Of a DNA stretch of 64,000 bases, positions 7,788-17,448 are shown piece after piece. The notes below the pieces were generated by a model. That model was not told the DNA's origin. It saw nothing but the letters and a program-made list of their open reading frames with translations, and did no database searches. Location of the stretch: NCBI GenBank assembly GCA_013298985.1, contig JAAFJS010000004.1, positions 1 to 64,000 of the forward strand, in the 5' to 3' direction. Both the position numbers and the translations under genes were made by a program. How positions within the stretch are numbered: the stretch's first letter is position 1; every line of letters starts with the position of its first letter. Source of the DNA: Cytophagales bacterium (lineage in GTDB: Bacteria > Bacteroidota > Bacteroidia > Cytophagales > Thermoflexibacteraceae).

Positions 7788-7812
7788 AATTAAAGGCAAA
7801 AAATAGAGCAAG

Positions 7813-8766
7813 ATGACAAAAATACTATGCGTGGGTGAGGCACTGATAGACATGATTTGTACTGACAAAGGCAAATCGCTTGGAGAAGGGCAAAATTTTC
7901 TGAAAAAAACAGGCGGCGCACCTACCAACGTAGCGGCGGCAGTAGCGGCTCTGGGTGGGCAGGTCGAGCTGGCAGCGAAGGTGGGCAATGACCCTTTTGG
8001 CAAACAGCTTATCGAAACCATGCAAAATTTTGGGGTCAATACGCGTTTTATGCACCAAGACCAAGCTACTTTTACGACTTTTGCTTTTGTATCTCTGATG
8101 GAAAATGGCGAAAGAGATTTTGTGTTTAATCGAGGCGCAGATGGCGAGCTTTCTGTCGAAGATATTGCCCTGATTGATTTGGAGGAATTTGGTATTATCC
8201 ATTTTGGCTCGGCAACGGGCTTTCTGGAAGGTAAACTTCAAATCGCCTATAAAACACTCTTAGAGAGGGCTTTACAGCAAAAAATATTTGTCAGTTTTGA
8301 CCCCAATTACCGTCATTTGTTATTCAAAAATAATACACAAAGTTTCATAGACCAATCATGGCATTTCTTGAAATCTTGTCATTTTTTCAAGGTCAGCGAT
8401 GAAGAGGCAATGCTCATCACAGGCGCAAATACCTTAGACGAAGCCGCAAATAGCTTGATAGAACGCACAAAAGCGACTTTCGCAATTACGCTGGGCAAGG
8501 ACGGCACGATGCTTGGTTACGGCGGAAAAACGTACATTATCCCCAGTATTTCTGTAATGCCAGTGGACACGACAGGCGCGGGTGATGCCTTTGTGGGCGC
8601 AGTTTTGTACCAAATCAGCGAAAGAAAACCAGCAGAAATGACAGTAATAAATTGGGGAGAGTGGCAGAAAATAGTTGCCAATGCCAACAAAGCAGGCGCA
8701 AGAACGTGTGAATATTTGGGTGCGATGGAGGCTTTTAAGCATTTGAGCAGTGATATTTTCAAATAA
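7813..8766 (+). CDS. PfkB-family carbohydrate kinase (fructokinase-like)
   Basis: A 317-residue ribokinase-fold sugar kinase. It has the N-terminal PfkB signature (GGAPTNVAAAVAALGG) and the C-terminal signature DTTGAGDAF with the catalytic Asp and anion hole. The order GEALIDM and NRGADGEL resembles bacterial fructokinases, which phosphorylate fructose at C6 with ATP; other hexoses or nucleosides cannot be excluded. It starts 25 nt after the preceding gene and its end is close to the DoxX gene, which suggests a run of co-directional genes from 6.5 to 11.8 kb. Confidence 0.88.
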   Translation: MTKILCVGEALIDMICTDKGKSLGEGQNFLKKTGGAPTNVAAAVAALGGQVELAAKVGNDPFGKQLIETMQNFGVNTRFMHQDQATFTTFAFVSLMENGERDFVFNRGADGELSVEDIALIDLEEFGIIHFGSATGFLEGKLQIAYKTLLERALQQKIFVSFDPNYRHLLFKNNTQSFIDQSWHFLKSCHFFKVSDEEAMLITGANTLDEAANSLIERTKATFAITLGKDGTMLGYGGKTYIIPSISVMPVDTTGAGDAFVGAVLYQISERKPAEMTVINWGEWQKIVANANKAGARTCEYLGAMEAFKHLSSDIFK

Positions 8767-8818
8767 TTTATTAATTCCCAAAAAAATTGAGCAATTTTGT
8801 GTTTTCAAATCAAAACAA

Positions 8819-9940
8819 ATGAAGTTAATCAATCAAATTATCACTTTTTTTGTAGGTGGCTTATTCATCTTTTCAGGGCTTATCAAAATCAACGACCCTG
8901 TGGGCATGGCTATCAAGTTAGAGGAATACTTTGAGGTTTTTGCCTATGACAAGGAACAACTCAATTTGGCAGTTTTTCATGGTTTTTGGGAGTTTTTAGT
9001 GCCTTTTAGTTTACCTATTGGCATTTTTTTGTGTGTCTTAGAAGTGGTTTTGGGCGTGGCTTTGCTGGCAAATTATCGAAAAAAATTGACGGTTAATTTA
9101 CTGCTGATCATCATTGTTTTTTTTACTTTCCTGACTTTTTATTCTGCTTATTTCAACAAAGTTACCGACTGCGGTTGCTTTGGTGATGCCATCAAACTTA
9201 CGCCTTGGCAGTCCTTTGAGAAAGACATTGTACTGACGATTTTGATTTTAATTTTGTTTTTTCAGCGCAATAGATTTGAAAACTTGGCGAGCATTACCAG
9301 AAGTAGCATTGTAGTTGCCTCTGCGTTAATTTGTTCATTTTTAGCGTATTATGCAGTAGCGCATTTGCCTTTTATCGATTTCAGACCGTACAAAGTGGGC
9401 AATAGTATTCCTGAAAAAATGAAACAGCCTGAACCTTGTGTGTATAACTACGTGATGGAAAAAAATGGGGAAACCTTGACTTTAAAAGATTATCCAACGG
9501 ATACGACCTACAAATTTAAGGAAATGCTCACCGTAAATGCAGAGGCGTGTAAGGCAAAAATTACAGATTATAAGGTATGGAACGACGAAGGTGATTTTAC
9601 GGCAGAAACGTTCAAAGGCAGTAAACTATTGATAATTATTCACGATTTGGACAAAAATAATTATATTGGCAACACAAATTTGGATAGTTATCCTAAAATT
9701 GTTAGCTTGGTCAGTCAATTAAAAGGGGTAACGCCTGTGGTGATTACTTCGAGCGACAGCAAGGCTTTCGCGGCGTTTAGGCACGAAGTACAGCTGGCTG
9801 TGCCATACTATTTTGCAGATGGGGTAGTGCTAAAAACCATGATTAGGTCTAATCCTGGGCTGATATTGCTCAAAGAGGGAACGGTCAAAGGAATGTGGCA
9901 TCATCATGATATACCTGCGGCAGAAAAATTGCAATTTTGA
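8819..9940 (+). CDS. BT_3928-like DoxX/MauE-type membrane protein
   Basis: The track ORF starts at 8750, but the likely start is ATG 8819 (MKLINQIITFF), giving 373 residues; the upstream part overlaps the kinase gene and lacks membrane character. Four membrane helices of the DoxX/MauE type (GLIKINDPVGMAIKLEEYF is diagnostic) include a CGCFGD motif between helices 2 and 3. The C-terminal 180 residues are extracytoplasmic with a thioredoxin-like pattern. In Bacteroidota this family is widespread and of unproven function; the MauE relation hints at disulfide chemistry. Confidence 0.85.
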   Translation: MKLINQIITFFVGGLFIFSGLIKINDPVGMAIKLEEYFEVFAYDKEQLNLAVFHGFWEFLVPFSLPIGIFLCVLEVVLGVALLANYRKKLTVNLLLIIIVFFTFLTFYSAYFNKVTDCGCFGDAIKLTPWQSFEKDIVLTILILILFFQRNRFENLASITRSSIVVASALICSFLAYYAVAHLPFIDFRPYKVGNSIPEKMKQPEPCVYNYVMEKNGETLTLKDYPTDTTYKFKEMLTVNAEACKAKITDYKVWNDEGDFTAETFKGSKLLIIIHDLDKNNYIGNTNLDSYPKIVSLVSQLKGVTPVVITSSDSKAFAAFRHEVQLAVPYYFADGVVLKTMIRSNPGLILLKEGTVKGMWHHHDIPAAEKLQF

Positions 9941-9952
9941 AAAAGTCAAAAT

Positions 9953-11008
9953 ATGATTAAATTTATTTTAAAAAAATTAGTGTATGGTTTTGTAGTCGTC
10001 TTTGGGGTGATGCTGGTTGTATTTTTTGTTTTTCATGCACTCCCTGGCGACCCTGTCGAGGAAATCATGGGCAAGCACCCTTCGGAAGAAGATAGAAAAA
10101 TGCTCAATAAAGAATTTGGTTTTGACAAGCCTTTATTGGTACAATTTTTTATTTATTTCAATGATTTTTCTCTGCTATCCATTCACGAAAATATACCTGA
10201 AAATCAATACAAATACGAGTATCTGAGCATAGTAGAGGTTGGCACAAGCGTATTGGTGGTGAAGAAACCGTACTTGCGGCGTTCCATCATTACTGACCGC
10301 AAAGTATCTGAGCAACTCTTGGAAAACTTAGAAGGTACATTCATTTTGTCGTTGGTTTCTATGATGCTCGCCACCTTTTTTGGGCTTTTTTTTGGGCTAA
10401 TTGCTGCGCTCAGGAAAAACTCGCTGGCTGATAGCTTGATAGTTTCAATTTCGGTCATTGGCTTTTCTACGCCGTCTTTTGTAATGGCTATCTTGGTAGC
10501 GGCTATTTTTGGGTATTATTTAGATGAATTTATTGGCTTGCCAGTGCGAGGGCATTTTATAGAAGTGATGCCTGATGGGAGTCGCGTATTTTTGTTTCAA
10601 AACCTGATTTTACCTGCTTTTACGCTTAGTTTGCGTCCATTGGCTATTATTATTCAGCTTACGCGTAACTCCATGCTCGAAGTGCTATCACAAGACTATA
10701 TCCGCACTGCCCGCGCCAAAGGATTGCCCAAGTGGACAGTCATCATTAAGCACGCCCTTCGCAATGCTCTCAACCCCGTCATTACGGCGGTTACGGGCTG
10801 GTTTGCTGCCCTGATGACAGGCGCATTTTTTATCGAATATATCTTTAATCTCAAAGGTTTGGGTGCTGTAACTATCAGAGCCGTAGAAACCAAAGATTTT
10901 CCAATCATCATGGGCGCAACCATCATCATTGCGGTTATCTTTGTGCTTATCAATATTTTAGTAGATATTATTTATGCACTGACTGACCCACGAATTAGAC
11001 TAAGTTAA
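9953..11008 (+). CDS. ABC transporter permease, DppB/OppB family
   Basis: A 351-residue inner-membrane permease. The N-terminus (VFFVFHALPGDPVEEIMG) and the EAA-type coupling loop (YIRTARAKGLPKWTVIIKHALRNAL) are typical of dipeptide/oligopeptide importers. About 60 extra residues follow the first helix, as is common in Bacteroidota members. No DppC, ATPase or binding-protein genes are adjacent, so the partners must be elsewhere. It begins 12 nt after the DoxX gene and is followed by the DUF115-like gene after 2 nt. Confidence 0.9.
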   Translation: MIKFILKKLVYGFVVVFGVMLVVFFVFHALPGDPVEEIMGKHPSEEDRKMLNKEFGFDKPLLVQFFIYFNDFSLLSIHENIPENQYKYEYLSIVEVGTSVLVVKKPYLRRSIITDRKVSEQLLENLEGTFILSLVSMMLATFFGLFFGLIAALRKNSLADSLIVSISVIGFSTPSFVMAILVAAIFGYYLDEFIGLPVRGHFIEVMPDGSRVFLFQNLILPAFTLSLRPLAIIIQLTRNSMLEVLSQDYIRTARAKGLPKWTVIIKHALRNALNPVITAVTGWFAALMTGAFFIEYIFNLKGLGAVTIRAVETKDFPIIMGATIIIAVIFVLINILVDIIYALTDPRIRLS

Positions 11009-11010
11009 AA

Positions 11011-11811
11011 ATGAATCAAGACCAAATACCTATTCTTCAGCAACCTCCCACCATCAATCCTTACATGAAAGCGGCGAGCCTCATCAGACATCGCATTTTT
11101 TGGGACTTGCAGTTAGAATCTTGGCGTTCGCGTGCCAAGCTCAAAGCCATGAAAGACAAGCACAAAGGCAAAAAAGCTGTAATCCTTTGCAATGGACCCA
11201 GTTTGCTCAAAGTTGATTTTGACTTGTTAATGAAGTCAGGAGTTTATACTTTTGGGTTAAACAAAATTAATTTATTATTTGAAAAATCGCCTTTCAGACC
11301 TTCCTGTATTGCGGCGGTTAATCATTTGGTGATAGAACAAAATCAAGATTTTTATAATCAAACGGAGATTCCATTGTTTTTGGAAGGATATGGCACAAAG
11401 TTCGTCAAGTCGCGTCCTCATGTTACTTTTGTCAAGGAAACGTACCTTCCTGCCTTTGCGCGCGACTGCTCGGTAAGCGTGTATGGAGGTTTTACGGTAA
11501 CTTATGTAGCCATGCAACTGGCGTATCACTTTGGTTTTGAGCAAGTTGGCTTAGTAGGTTGCGACCACAACTTTGCCACCAAAGGTCATGCAAACCAAGC
11601 TGTAGTTTCGGGAGAAACAGACCCTAATCACTTTGACCCGCGCTACTTTGCAGGCGGCGTAAAGTGGCACTTGCCTGACCTTTTCCAAAGTGAAGTTTCC
11701 TATCAAATGGCAAAAGACGTGTATGATGCCTCTGGTAGAAAAATTTATAACTGCACCGAAGGCGGAAAATTAGAAGTATATGAAAGATTGGCGTTGAATG
11801 ATTTTTTATAG
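11011..11811 (+). CDS. DUF115/MptE-like or GT42-like protein
   Basis: A 266-residue protein with a Rossmann-like N-terminal half. The motif KKAVILCNGPSL and the later GLVGCDHNF fit the DUF115 (6-hydroxymethylpterin pyrophosphokinase MptE-like) superfamily, which overlaps in motif with GT42 sialyltransferases; the NGPSL loop binds a nucleotide in both. In Gram-negative bacteria these proteins commonly act in surface glycan assembly, so a glycan role is my inference. Start two bases after the permease stop implies translational coupling; its 3' end overlaps the convergent AAA gene by 6 bp. Confidence 0.7.
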   Translation: MNQDQIPILQQPPTINPYMKAASLIRHRIFWDLQLESWRSRAKLKAMKDKHKGKKAVILCNGPSLLKVDFDLLMKSGVYTFGLNKINLLFEKSPFRPSCIAAVNHLVIEQNQDFYNQTEIPLFLEGYGTKFVKSRPHVTFVKETYLPAFARDCSVSVYGGFTVTYVAMQLAYHFGFEQVGLVGCDHNFATKGHANQAVVSGETDPNHFDPRYFAGGVKWHLPDLFQSEVSYQMAKDVYDASGRKIYNCTEGGKLEVYERLALNDFL

Positions 11812-13269
11812 GACATCATTTTTGTAGCCCACTATCGAGTATGCCGCCTGATTGTTGTACTTGATGATTTCTTTGAGTGCAACATCAAAATGCGTTTCTT
11901 CGAGAACTACAATTTCTTGTGTTTCATAGCTTTTTGCTTCCAAAGCCACTTGGATAGCCCTAAAAACCCAATCTTTGATGAAAGCCTGAGAAATACCATC
12001 TATTTTTTTGGAGAGATTTTCAAAATCTATTTTTTCAGTATTACAGTGGCGAAGATAGTTTTTCAAATAGCGCAAACGCAATTCCCTATTGGGTACGTCA
12101 AAGTGAACAATCTGATTGATGCGCCCTGGTCGGTCTTTGATGGCTTTTTCCATGCGGTCTAAGGAGTTGGTAGTCAGGATAAAAACAATGTTGTCGTCAG
12201 GTTTGAAGCCATCAAGCTGGTCCATTAGCTCTCCCAAAGCACTGCTGTAAAGGTTTATTTCGCGGGCGGCAAATACCAAATCTACATCTTCCAAAATCAC
12301 CAGCGCAGGTTGTAACATTCGGGCAATGTTGCAAACGGACTTGATATGCACCAAAGATTGCCCCGAAGCCACAATACAAGTTACGTCCTTCAATTCGTGG
12401 TAAATGTAGTGGCAGGTAAACGTTTTTCCTGTGCCAGGGCTTCCGTAAAACAATAAACCGCGGTTAAGAGGAATTTTATGCTGGGCTAATTGCGCTGAAT
12501 GTGTAAAGAAATCAAACACGTTGCGTTGGATTATTTGCATAATTTCGTCTTCTAATACGATATTTTCGGGGCTGATGGGCTTGGGCGCAAGAAAGTTGAT
12601 ATTGATGTCATTGACGTGGACAGTTTCGCCATCATCATTTTGCACTTCGTGGTCATAGCTGATACTGAGCAGTTTGCTTTTGTAAATGCTATTTTTGAGT
12701 GCGATGTCTTCTATTTTTTCCTTGATTTTATCTGCTAATTCGGAATTAGCACCCGCAATTTCCATATAGAGCAAGCTGTTACGGCGTTTGAGGCGCAAAA
12801 TTACTGGAAATCCAGCATGGTCAGGAATGACCCAGCAACAATCTTCGGGAACAAAAATTTCTTGGTCGTGGCTGACTTTGAGTGAATAGGACGAAGCACT
12901 GTTGATTTTGCGATAAGGCAAGCCCCAAAACTTGTATTCGAGGAGTGTACTCAAAAATTCGTAGTGCGAGGAAGGGATAGTTTGGATATTTTTGAAATCT
13001 GTAACATATTGATTAATAGCTTGATACATATCCACATAGCGATAAAGTGAATAATAAAGCGTAAAAAACTTAAAACGAGTCTGATAGCCTACGATTCCAC
13101 CAATTTTAATATCAATAAAGTAGATTTGCTTTTGCGTGTATTCATACGCCAAAAAAGCAAGAATCAAAACGAAAATGAAGAAAGCGGTCATGTAGTAAGG
13201 CATTTCTGCACCCAAAAAAGTAATGACACCATAAATAATCACGCCCAGGGCTATCAATCTGTTAAACAT
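11806..13269 (-). CDS. Membrane-anchored AAA+ ATPase
   Basis: A 487-residue protein. Two membrane helices (about residues 5-20 and 25-43) precede a roughly 200-residue region of unknown fold and a single AAA module. Walker A is GSPGTGKT (near 277), Walker B LVILEDVDLV, sensor 1 TTNSLD and arginine finger region DRPGR. The arrangement resembles membrane AAA proteins such as BCS1 or FtsH, but there is no protease domain. A substrate-remodelling role at the membrane is inferred. A related soluble AAA protein is encoded at 35312-36415. Confidence 0.82.
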   Translation of the reverse strand: MFNRLIALGVIIYGVITFLGAEMPYYMTAFFIFVLILAFLAYEYTQKQIYFIDIKIGGIVGYQTRFKFFTLYYSLYRYVDMYQAINQYVTDFKNIQTIPSSHYEFLSTLLEYKFWGLPYRKINSASSYSLKVSHDQEIFVPEDCCWVIPDHAGFPVILRLKRRNSLLYMEIAGANSELADKIKEKIEDIALKNSIYKSKLLSISYDHEVQNDDGETVHVNDININFLAPKPISPENIVLEDEIMQIIQRNVFDFFTHSAQLAQHKIPLNRGLLFYGSPGTGKTFTCHYIYHELKDVTCIVASGQSLVHIKSVCNIARMLQPALVILEDVDLVFAAREINLYSSALGELMDQLDGFKPDDNIVFILTTNSLDRMEKAIKDRPGRINQIVHFDVPNRELRLRYLKNYLRHCNTEKIDFENLSKKIDGISQAFIKDWVFRAIQVALEAKSYETQEIVVLEETHFDVALKEIIKYNNQAAYSIVGYKNDVL

Positions 13270-13383
13270 AGAGTTTGTTTATTTTTTGAAATATTTTTAC
13301 AAAACTACGATTTATAAGTATAGATGACAAATATAAATTAATCTCTTATCTTTGAACTTCTAAACATTTAACCATAAAATAGT

Positions 13384-13722
13384 ATGTTATCACAAACTCA
13401 ACTCAACTCGATTGCAGACCAAATCAATGCAAAGGTAGATTTGCCTTTTTTGGGTGAAAATCAAGAAAAACAAATCCTTATGTCTATCATTGGGCAGGCG
13501 GGGAGCTTGTTGTCAAGTGTACTTCCTCAGCAATATCATGCCATGCTTGGCGACCCTAATGCGGGCGTAGATAAGGCAGAAGCCACTGCGGTAGGTAATG
13601 GCTTGATGGAAAAACTGACTTCCAGCGTCAATATGGATATGTTTGGCTCGGTGGGCAAGAGTATTGCCAGCACTTTTGTTGAGTCTATTGTGAATGGCTT
13701 GCAAAAAGGCGGAACAGTGTAA
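13384..13722 (+). CDS. Small conserved-looking protein, unknown function
   Basis: A 112-residue acidic protein (LNSIADQINAKVDLPFLGE) without signal peptide or membrane helix; the central part is glycine- and alanine-rich and probably helical. I recognise no named family. It is supported as a gene by a perfect -7 box (TATCTTTG, 13347-13354) 30 bp upstream of the start and by a strong hairpin terminator right after its stop. Confidence 0.65.
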   Translation: MLSQTQLNSIADQINAKVDLPFLGENQEKQILMSIIGQAGSLLSSVLPQQYHAMLGDPNAGVDKAEATAVGNGLMEKLTSSVNMDMFGSVGKSIASTFVESIVNGLQKGGTV

Positions 13723-13748
13723 ATTATGTAACCTTTACAAAAAAAACT

Positions 13749-13784
13749 CAGTAAATCTTATTTTTAAGATTTACTGATTTTTTT
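13749..13784. terminator. Bidirectional rho-independent terminator
   Basis: Perfect 12-bp stem CAGTAAATCTTA/TAAGATTTACTG with a 4-nt T loop, followed by ATTTTTTT on the plus strand and preceded by an A-run that serves the minus strand. It separates the small gene ending at 13722 from the convergent propeller/SpoIIE gene ending at 13820. Confidence 0.85.
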
Positions 13785-13819
13785 GATAGTAAAATAGCCT
13801 ATGACATATCAATTTCAGC

Positions 13820-16800
13820 CTATAACTTCACACCCACCAGCAGTACATCATCTCTTTGCTCTGTACCTTGTTCGTAGTCTTCTAAGATTTGGCTAAATAT
13901 TTCTTTTTGTGTATTTAAGGGCAAATTGATGCCCTGCAATAGCATTTCTTGAAACTTTTGACTCCCAAAACGCGCTCTTCCAGGGTTTATGGTATCTATC
14001 CAGCCGTCAGTGGTCATATAAAGTGTATCGCCTACCTGCAAAGTGATTTCGTTCAACGTAAAAATGTCTTTGGTGTAAGATTGTCCAATAGATTTTCTAT
14101 CTGCTTTTACTTTAACTAACTGGTTATTAGAAAGATAGTACAAAGGTCGTTTTGCACCACCAAACTGGATTTTTACCTCGTTGTTTGCCTGTTTTTCTAT
14201 ACAGCAGAGGGCTATATCCATACCATCTTTCATATTTGCATCTTTCTTATTGAGTGAGTTGAGGATACCTTCGTGCAGTTGCTCTAAAATCAGGTGAGGT
14301 TCAAAGATGCCCTTGGTATTGATGATTTCATAGAGTAAAGTATTGCCAATCATACTCATAAATGCACCAGGTACGCCATGCCCTGTGCAATCTACTACCG
14401 CTAAAAACTTCTTTTTATTTTGAATAGCTGTTGATTGTTTATTGTTAATTGTTTGTTGTTTTTCATTCGTCATTAGTAATTCGTCATTACTCATTGTATT
14501 CATTCCCGATTCCCGATTACCAGATTCTCCATTTTGTATTTCCAAGTACCAATAAAAATCGCCTGAAACTACATCTTTGGGCTTGAAGATAACAAAATGT
14601 TCGGAGAAAGCAGTAGCTAAAATATCTTCGTGTGGAAGTATTGCATTTTGGATTCGTTGGGCGTAGCGAATGCTGTCATTGACTTTGCTATTTTGGAGAT
14701 GAAGTAGCTGGAAGGCATCTTCTAATTGCTCTTTTTGGGCTTGGAGTTCTTCCTGATTGGTTTCCAGTTCCTCCATATTTTGGCGGAGTTCTTCCTCACT
14801 TGATAGAAGTTCTTCATTTTTTTGTTTGATATTTTGATTTGCTATTTTCAAATCTTTTGCTTTTTCTTCAATTTCTTGGGTGCGCTCTAACACCTGTTTT
14901 TCTAATTTAAGGTTTTGTTTCTCCAAAAATTTGGTTCTAACACTATAAAAATAATATGCTGTTCCTAAGATGAGCAAGGTAAAAAATGTTCTGAACCACC
15001 AAGTTTCCCAGAGAGGAGGGCTTACATAGATGGTTAATTGGGCTTCCTCTGCCGACCATACGCCGTCTTCGTTGGCTACTTTTAGGCGAAAAAGCAGTTT
15101 TTTGTTGCGTGGTAGGTTAGAGTAGGACACAAACCGCTTGTCTGCTTTGACCTCATTCCAGCTCATATCTACACCCTCTAACTGATAGGCATAAAGATTG
15201 CCCTGCGGGTCGCTATTGTGCAAAGCGGCAAATTCCAAAGAAATGATATTATCTGTATAATCTAACGTGATTTCTTTGGTATAGGCAATGGTATTGGTCA
15301 GGACTGTCTTGCCGTCTTTCTTTTTCCCGACAGGGACTTCTTGATTAAAGATTTTGAAGGAGGTAAGGACTGGCTTGGCAGGGATAGGGTTGTTTTTGAT
15401 TTGTGCTGGCAAGAAGCTATTGAACCCAAAAGACCCACCAAAGAAGATTTCCCCTGCTTGGTTTTGAAAAAAAGCTCCCCATTTGAACTCATTGCTCTGC
15501 AAGCCGTCTTTTTCATCATAGTTTGTAAACGAATTTTTTGTTGGATTAAACTTGGCGATGCCATTTTCGGTGCTTAACCAAAGGTTTCCACTTTTGTCTT
15601 CGAGGATTCCATACACTGTATTGTCTGGAATATCGCTATTTTCTACACTATAATTTTTAAAACTTTTGCCATCAGGCATGAGTAGATGCAAGCCACCGCC
15701 CTGCGTGCCTACCCAAAGTCTGCCTTGTGAATCCTCTAAAAAGGAGATGGCAGTGGGGTGTCTGAGAGTAGTGGAGTCTTGGGGCTTGCGCTCAAAGTAG
15801 GTACAAGTGCCTGTGTTGATATTTACTTTACACATTCCCTGCTGGTAATTGCCCACCCAAAAGATACCTTCTTTGTCGCGGGGAGATTGATAGATAGCAA
15901 CCACATTACTGAGAGGCACTTTTGCTTGTTTGTCTTTGGCATCGACCAAGCGTTGGACGAACCTGTCTTTTTCAGGGTCATAATACTCCAAGCCTCCGTC
16001 CATAGACCCTGTCCATATTCTGCCCTGTTTATCTTTGGTAATGCTTCTTTGACTATATCCTTTCAATACGCCCTCATCTCCCCCCATTTGATACCGCTTT
16101 ATTTTTTTAGTTTGTGAGTCGATACGGCAGACACAGCCTGACCATGAATTAATCCAAATATCTCCTTGATTGTCTTCGACTATCCCTGCAATAATTCCCG
16201 CACAGATACTATTGGGGTTCTTATCCTCGAATTGATAATAGTCATAAATACCCGTTTTTCTATCCAAACGATTTACACCCTTGTTCCAAGTCCCCAGCCA
16301 TACATACCCCTTACTGTCCTCATAAATAGCTGTTATTTCCTTATCACTTAGCGTATTTTTGTTGCTGGGTAGCTGTGTGTATAAACGAAATGGTTTCTGG
16401 TTCAAATCCAGCTTATTCACACCATCAGGAGTACCAATCCACAGTACCCCAAAGGTATCTTCGAAGATATGAGTGATAAGATTGGAAGAAATAGAAAAAG
16501 GGTCTTGCTCATTATACCTATAATTTTTATAAAATTTCCCGCTTATGGGGTCAAACAAATACAAACCATTTTGAGTAGTGCCTACCCAAAAATTTTCTTT
16601 GGAGTCTATAAAAATAAACTTGACATCAGTATTTAAGGCATTTTGCTGATTATATGTGTTATATTCATAGCTTTTTTGTGTTTGCGTTTGTGGGTCATAG
16701 CAGGTAAGCCCTCTGACATTCCCCAGCCAGTACCTGTTTTGCTTATCTATAAATACTGTTTTAAAATCGTCATTCCCTAACTGATAAATAAGCTCAAAAC

Positions 16801-17407
16801 CATTGCCTGCTTGCTCCCATTTATAGAGACGGTTTTCATCAAAAAGCCAGATATGATTATTATTGTCCTCATATAAATTATTTTTGAGAGATGCCCTCGC
16901 CCCCTTGCTTTTTTTAGTCAAAATTGTTTCAAAGGTTTGACTTTCTGCATTATATTTTTGCATTCCCTCTGCATTACTTACCCAGACATTCCCTTTTTTA
17001 CCCACCAGTAAATTATTAATGTCATTGCTTAGTAAGCCTTTGGAGCCAGCCTTGATAGCAGAAATTTCGCCTGTTTCAAGGTGAAACCAGTTTAATCCCT
17101 GCTCAACGGTGCTTATCCATAAACGATGGCTTTTGTCCTCACCAATACCACTCACAATATTTCCATTGAGGCTTTTGCCATCATCATTGAGTTTGGGGCG
17201 ATAAGTGGTAAATCGGTAGCCATCATACTTTGCTAATCCATTGCGGGTAGCTATCCAAATAAACCCCTTGCTATCCTGCATGATTTGTTGCACCTCACTT
17301 TGTGGCAAACCGTCCCTCACACCAATTCTCTCAAATCTGTAATCCATATTTTGGGAAAACAGATGGAAATAAGAAAAAACAAAGATGAATCCGAAAGTTA
17401 GTTTCAT
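13820..17407 (-). CDS. Two-component-propeller sensor with SpoIIE-type PP2C phosphatase output
   Basis: A 1195-residue protein. A signal peptide (residues 1-18) is followed by Reg_prop beta-propeller repeats (motifs such as GFIWIATRNGL and NFWVGTTQNGL) to about 700, a Y_Y_Y domain (about 716-782), one membrane helix (about 799-820), a coiled coil (about 826-902) and a SpoIIE/PP2C phosphatase (about 936-1194; SGDFYW, VVDCTGHGVPGAFMSM, TTDGWID). This layout is common in Cytophagales and would couple an external signal to dephosphorylation of an anti-sigma antagonist or similar protein. The phosphatase carries an in-frame insert of about 33 residues (about 960-993) encoded by heptanucleotide repeats. 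It lies 41 nt downstream of the flavin reductase-like gene. Confidence 0.92.
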   Translation of the reverse strand: MKLTFGFIFVFSYFHLFSQNMDYRFERIGVRDGLPQSEVQQIMQDSKGFIWIATRNGLAKYDGYRFTTYRPKLNDDGKSLNGNIVSGIGEDKSHRLWISTVEQGLNWFHLETGEISAIKAGSKGLLSNDINNLLVGKKGNVWVSNAEGMQKYNAESQTFETILTKKSKGARASLKNNLYEDNNNHIWLFDENRLYKWEQAGNGFELIYQLGNDDFKTVFIDKQNRYWLGNVRGLTCYDPQTQTQKSYEYNTYNQQNALNTDVKFIFIDSKENFWVGTTQNGLYLFDPISGKFYKNYRYNEQDPFSISSNLITHIFEDTFGVLWIGTPDGVNKLDLNQKPFRLYTQLPSNKNTLSDKEITAIYEDSKGYVWLGTWNKGVNRLDRKTGIYDYYQFEDKNPNSICAGIIAGIVEDNQGDIWINSWSGCVCRIDSQTKKIKRYQMGGDEGVLKGYSQRSITKDKQGRIWTGSMDGGLEYYDPEKDRFVQRLVDAKDKQAKVPLSNVVAIYQSPRDKEGIFWVGNYQQGMCKVNINTGTCTYFERKPQDSTTLRHPTAISFLEDSQGRLWVGTQGGGLHLLMPDGKSFKNYSVENSDIPDNTVYGILEDKSGNLWLSTENGIAKFNPTKNSFTNYDEKDGLQSNEFKWGAFFQNQAGEIFFGGSFGFNSFLPAQIKNNPIPAKPVLTSFKIFNQEVPVGKKKDGKTVLTNTIAYTKEITLDYTDNIISLEFAALHNSDPQGNLYAYQLEGVDMSWNEVKADKRFVSYSNLPRNKKLLFRLKVANEDGVWSAEEAQLTIYVSPPLWETWWFRTFFTLLILGTAYYFYSVRTKFLEKQNLKLEKQVLERTQEIEEKAKDLKIANQNIKQKNEELLSSEEELRQNMEELETNQEELQAQKEQLEDAFQLLHLQNSKVNDSIRYAQRIQNAILPHEDILATAFSEHFVIFKPKDVVSGDFYWYLEIQNGESGNRESGMNTMSNDELLMTNEKQQTINNKQSTAIQNKKKFLAVVDCTGHGVPGAFMSMIGNTLLYEIINTKGIFEPHLILEQLHEGILNSLNKKDANMKDGMDIALCCIEKQANNEVKIQFGGAKRPLYYLSNNQLVKVKADRKSIGQSYTKDIFTLNEITLQVGDTLYMTTDGWIDTINPGRARFGSQKFQEMLLQGINLPLNTQKEIFSQILEDYEQGTEQRDDVLLVGVKL
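14429..14526. repeat. Heptanucleotide array inside the SpoIIE-domain coding region
   Basis: Fourteen consecutive 7-mers fall into three families in one phase: TGTTNAT-like (five units), CATTNGT-like (about five) and CCGATTN-like. They lie in the coding sequence and translate, on the minus strand, to a polar Asn/Gln/Ser-rich loop between conserved phosphatase motifs (GDFYW and VVDCTGHG). The same type of heptad occurs in intergenic arrays, so this looks like repeat DNA accommodated within a gene. Confidence 0.75.
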
Positions 17408-17448
17408 ATTACGTAGATTGGTTAAAGCGCATCATATTATCATTTTTT

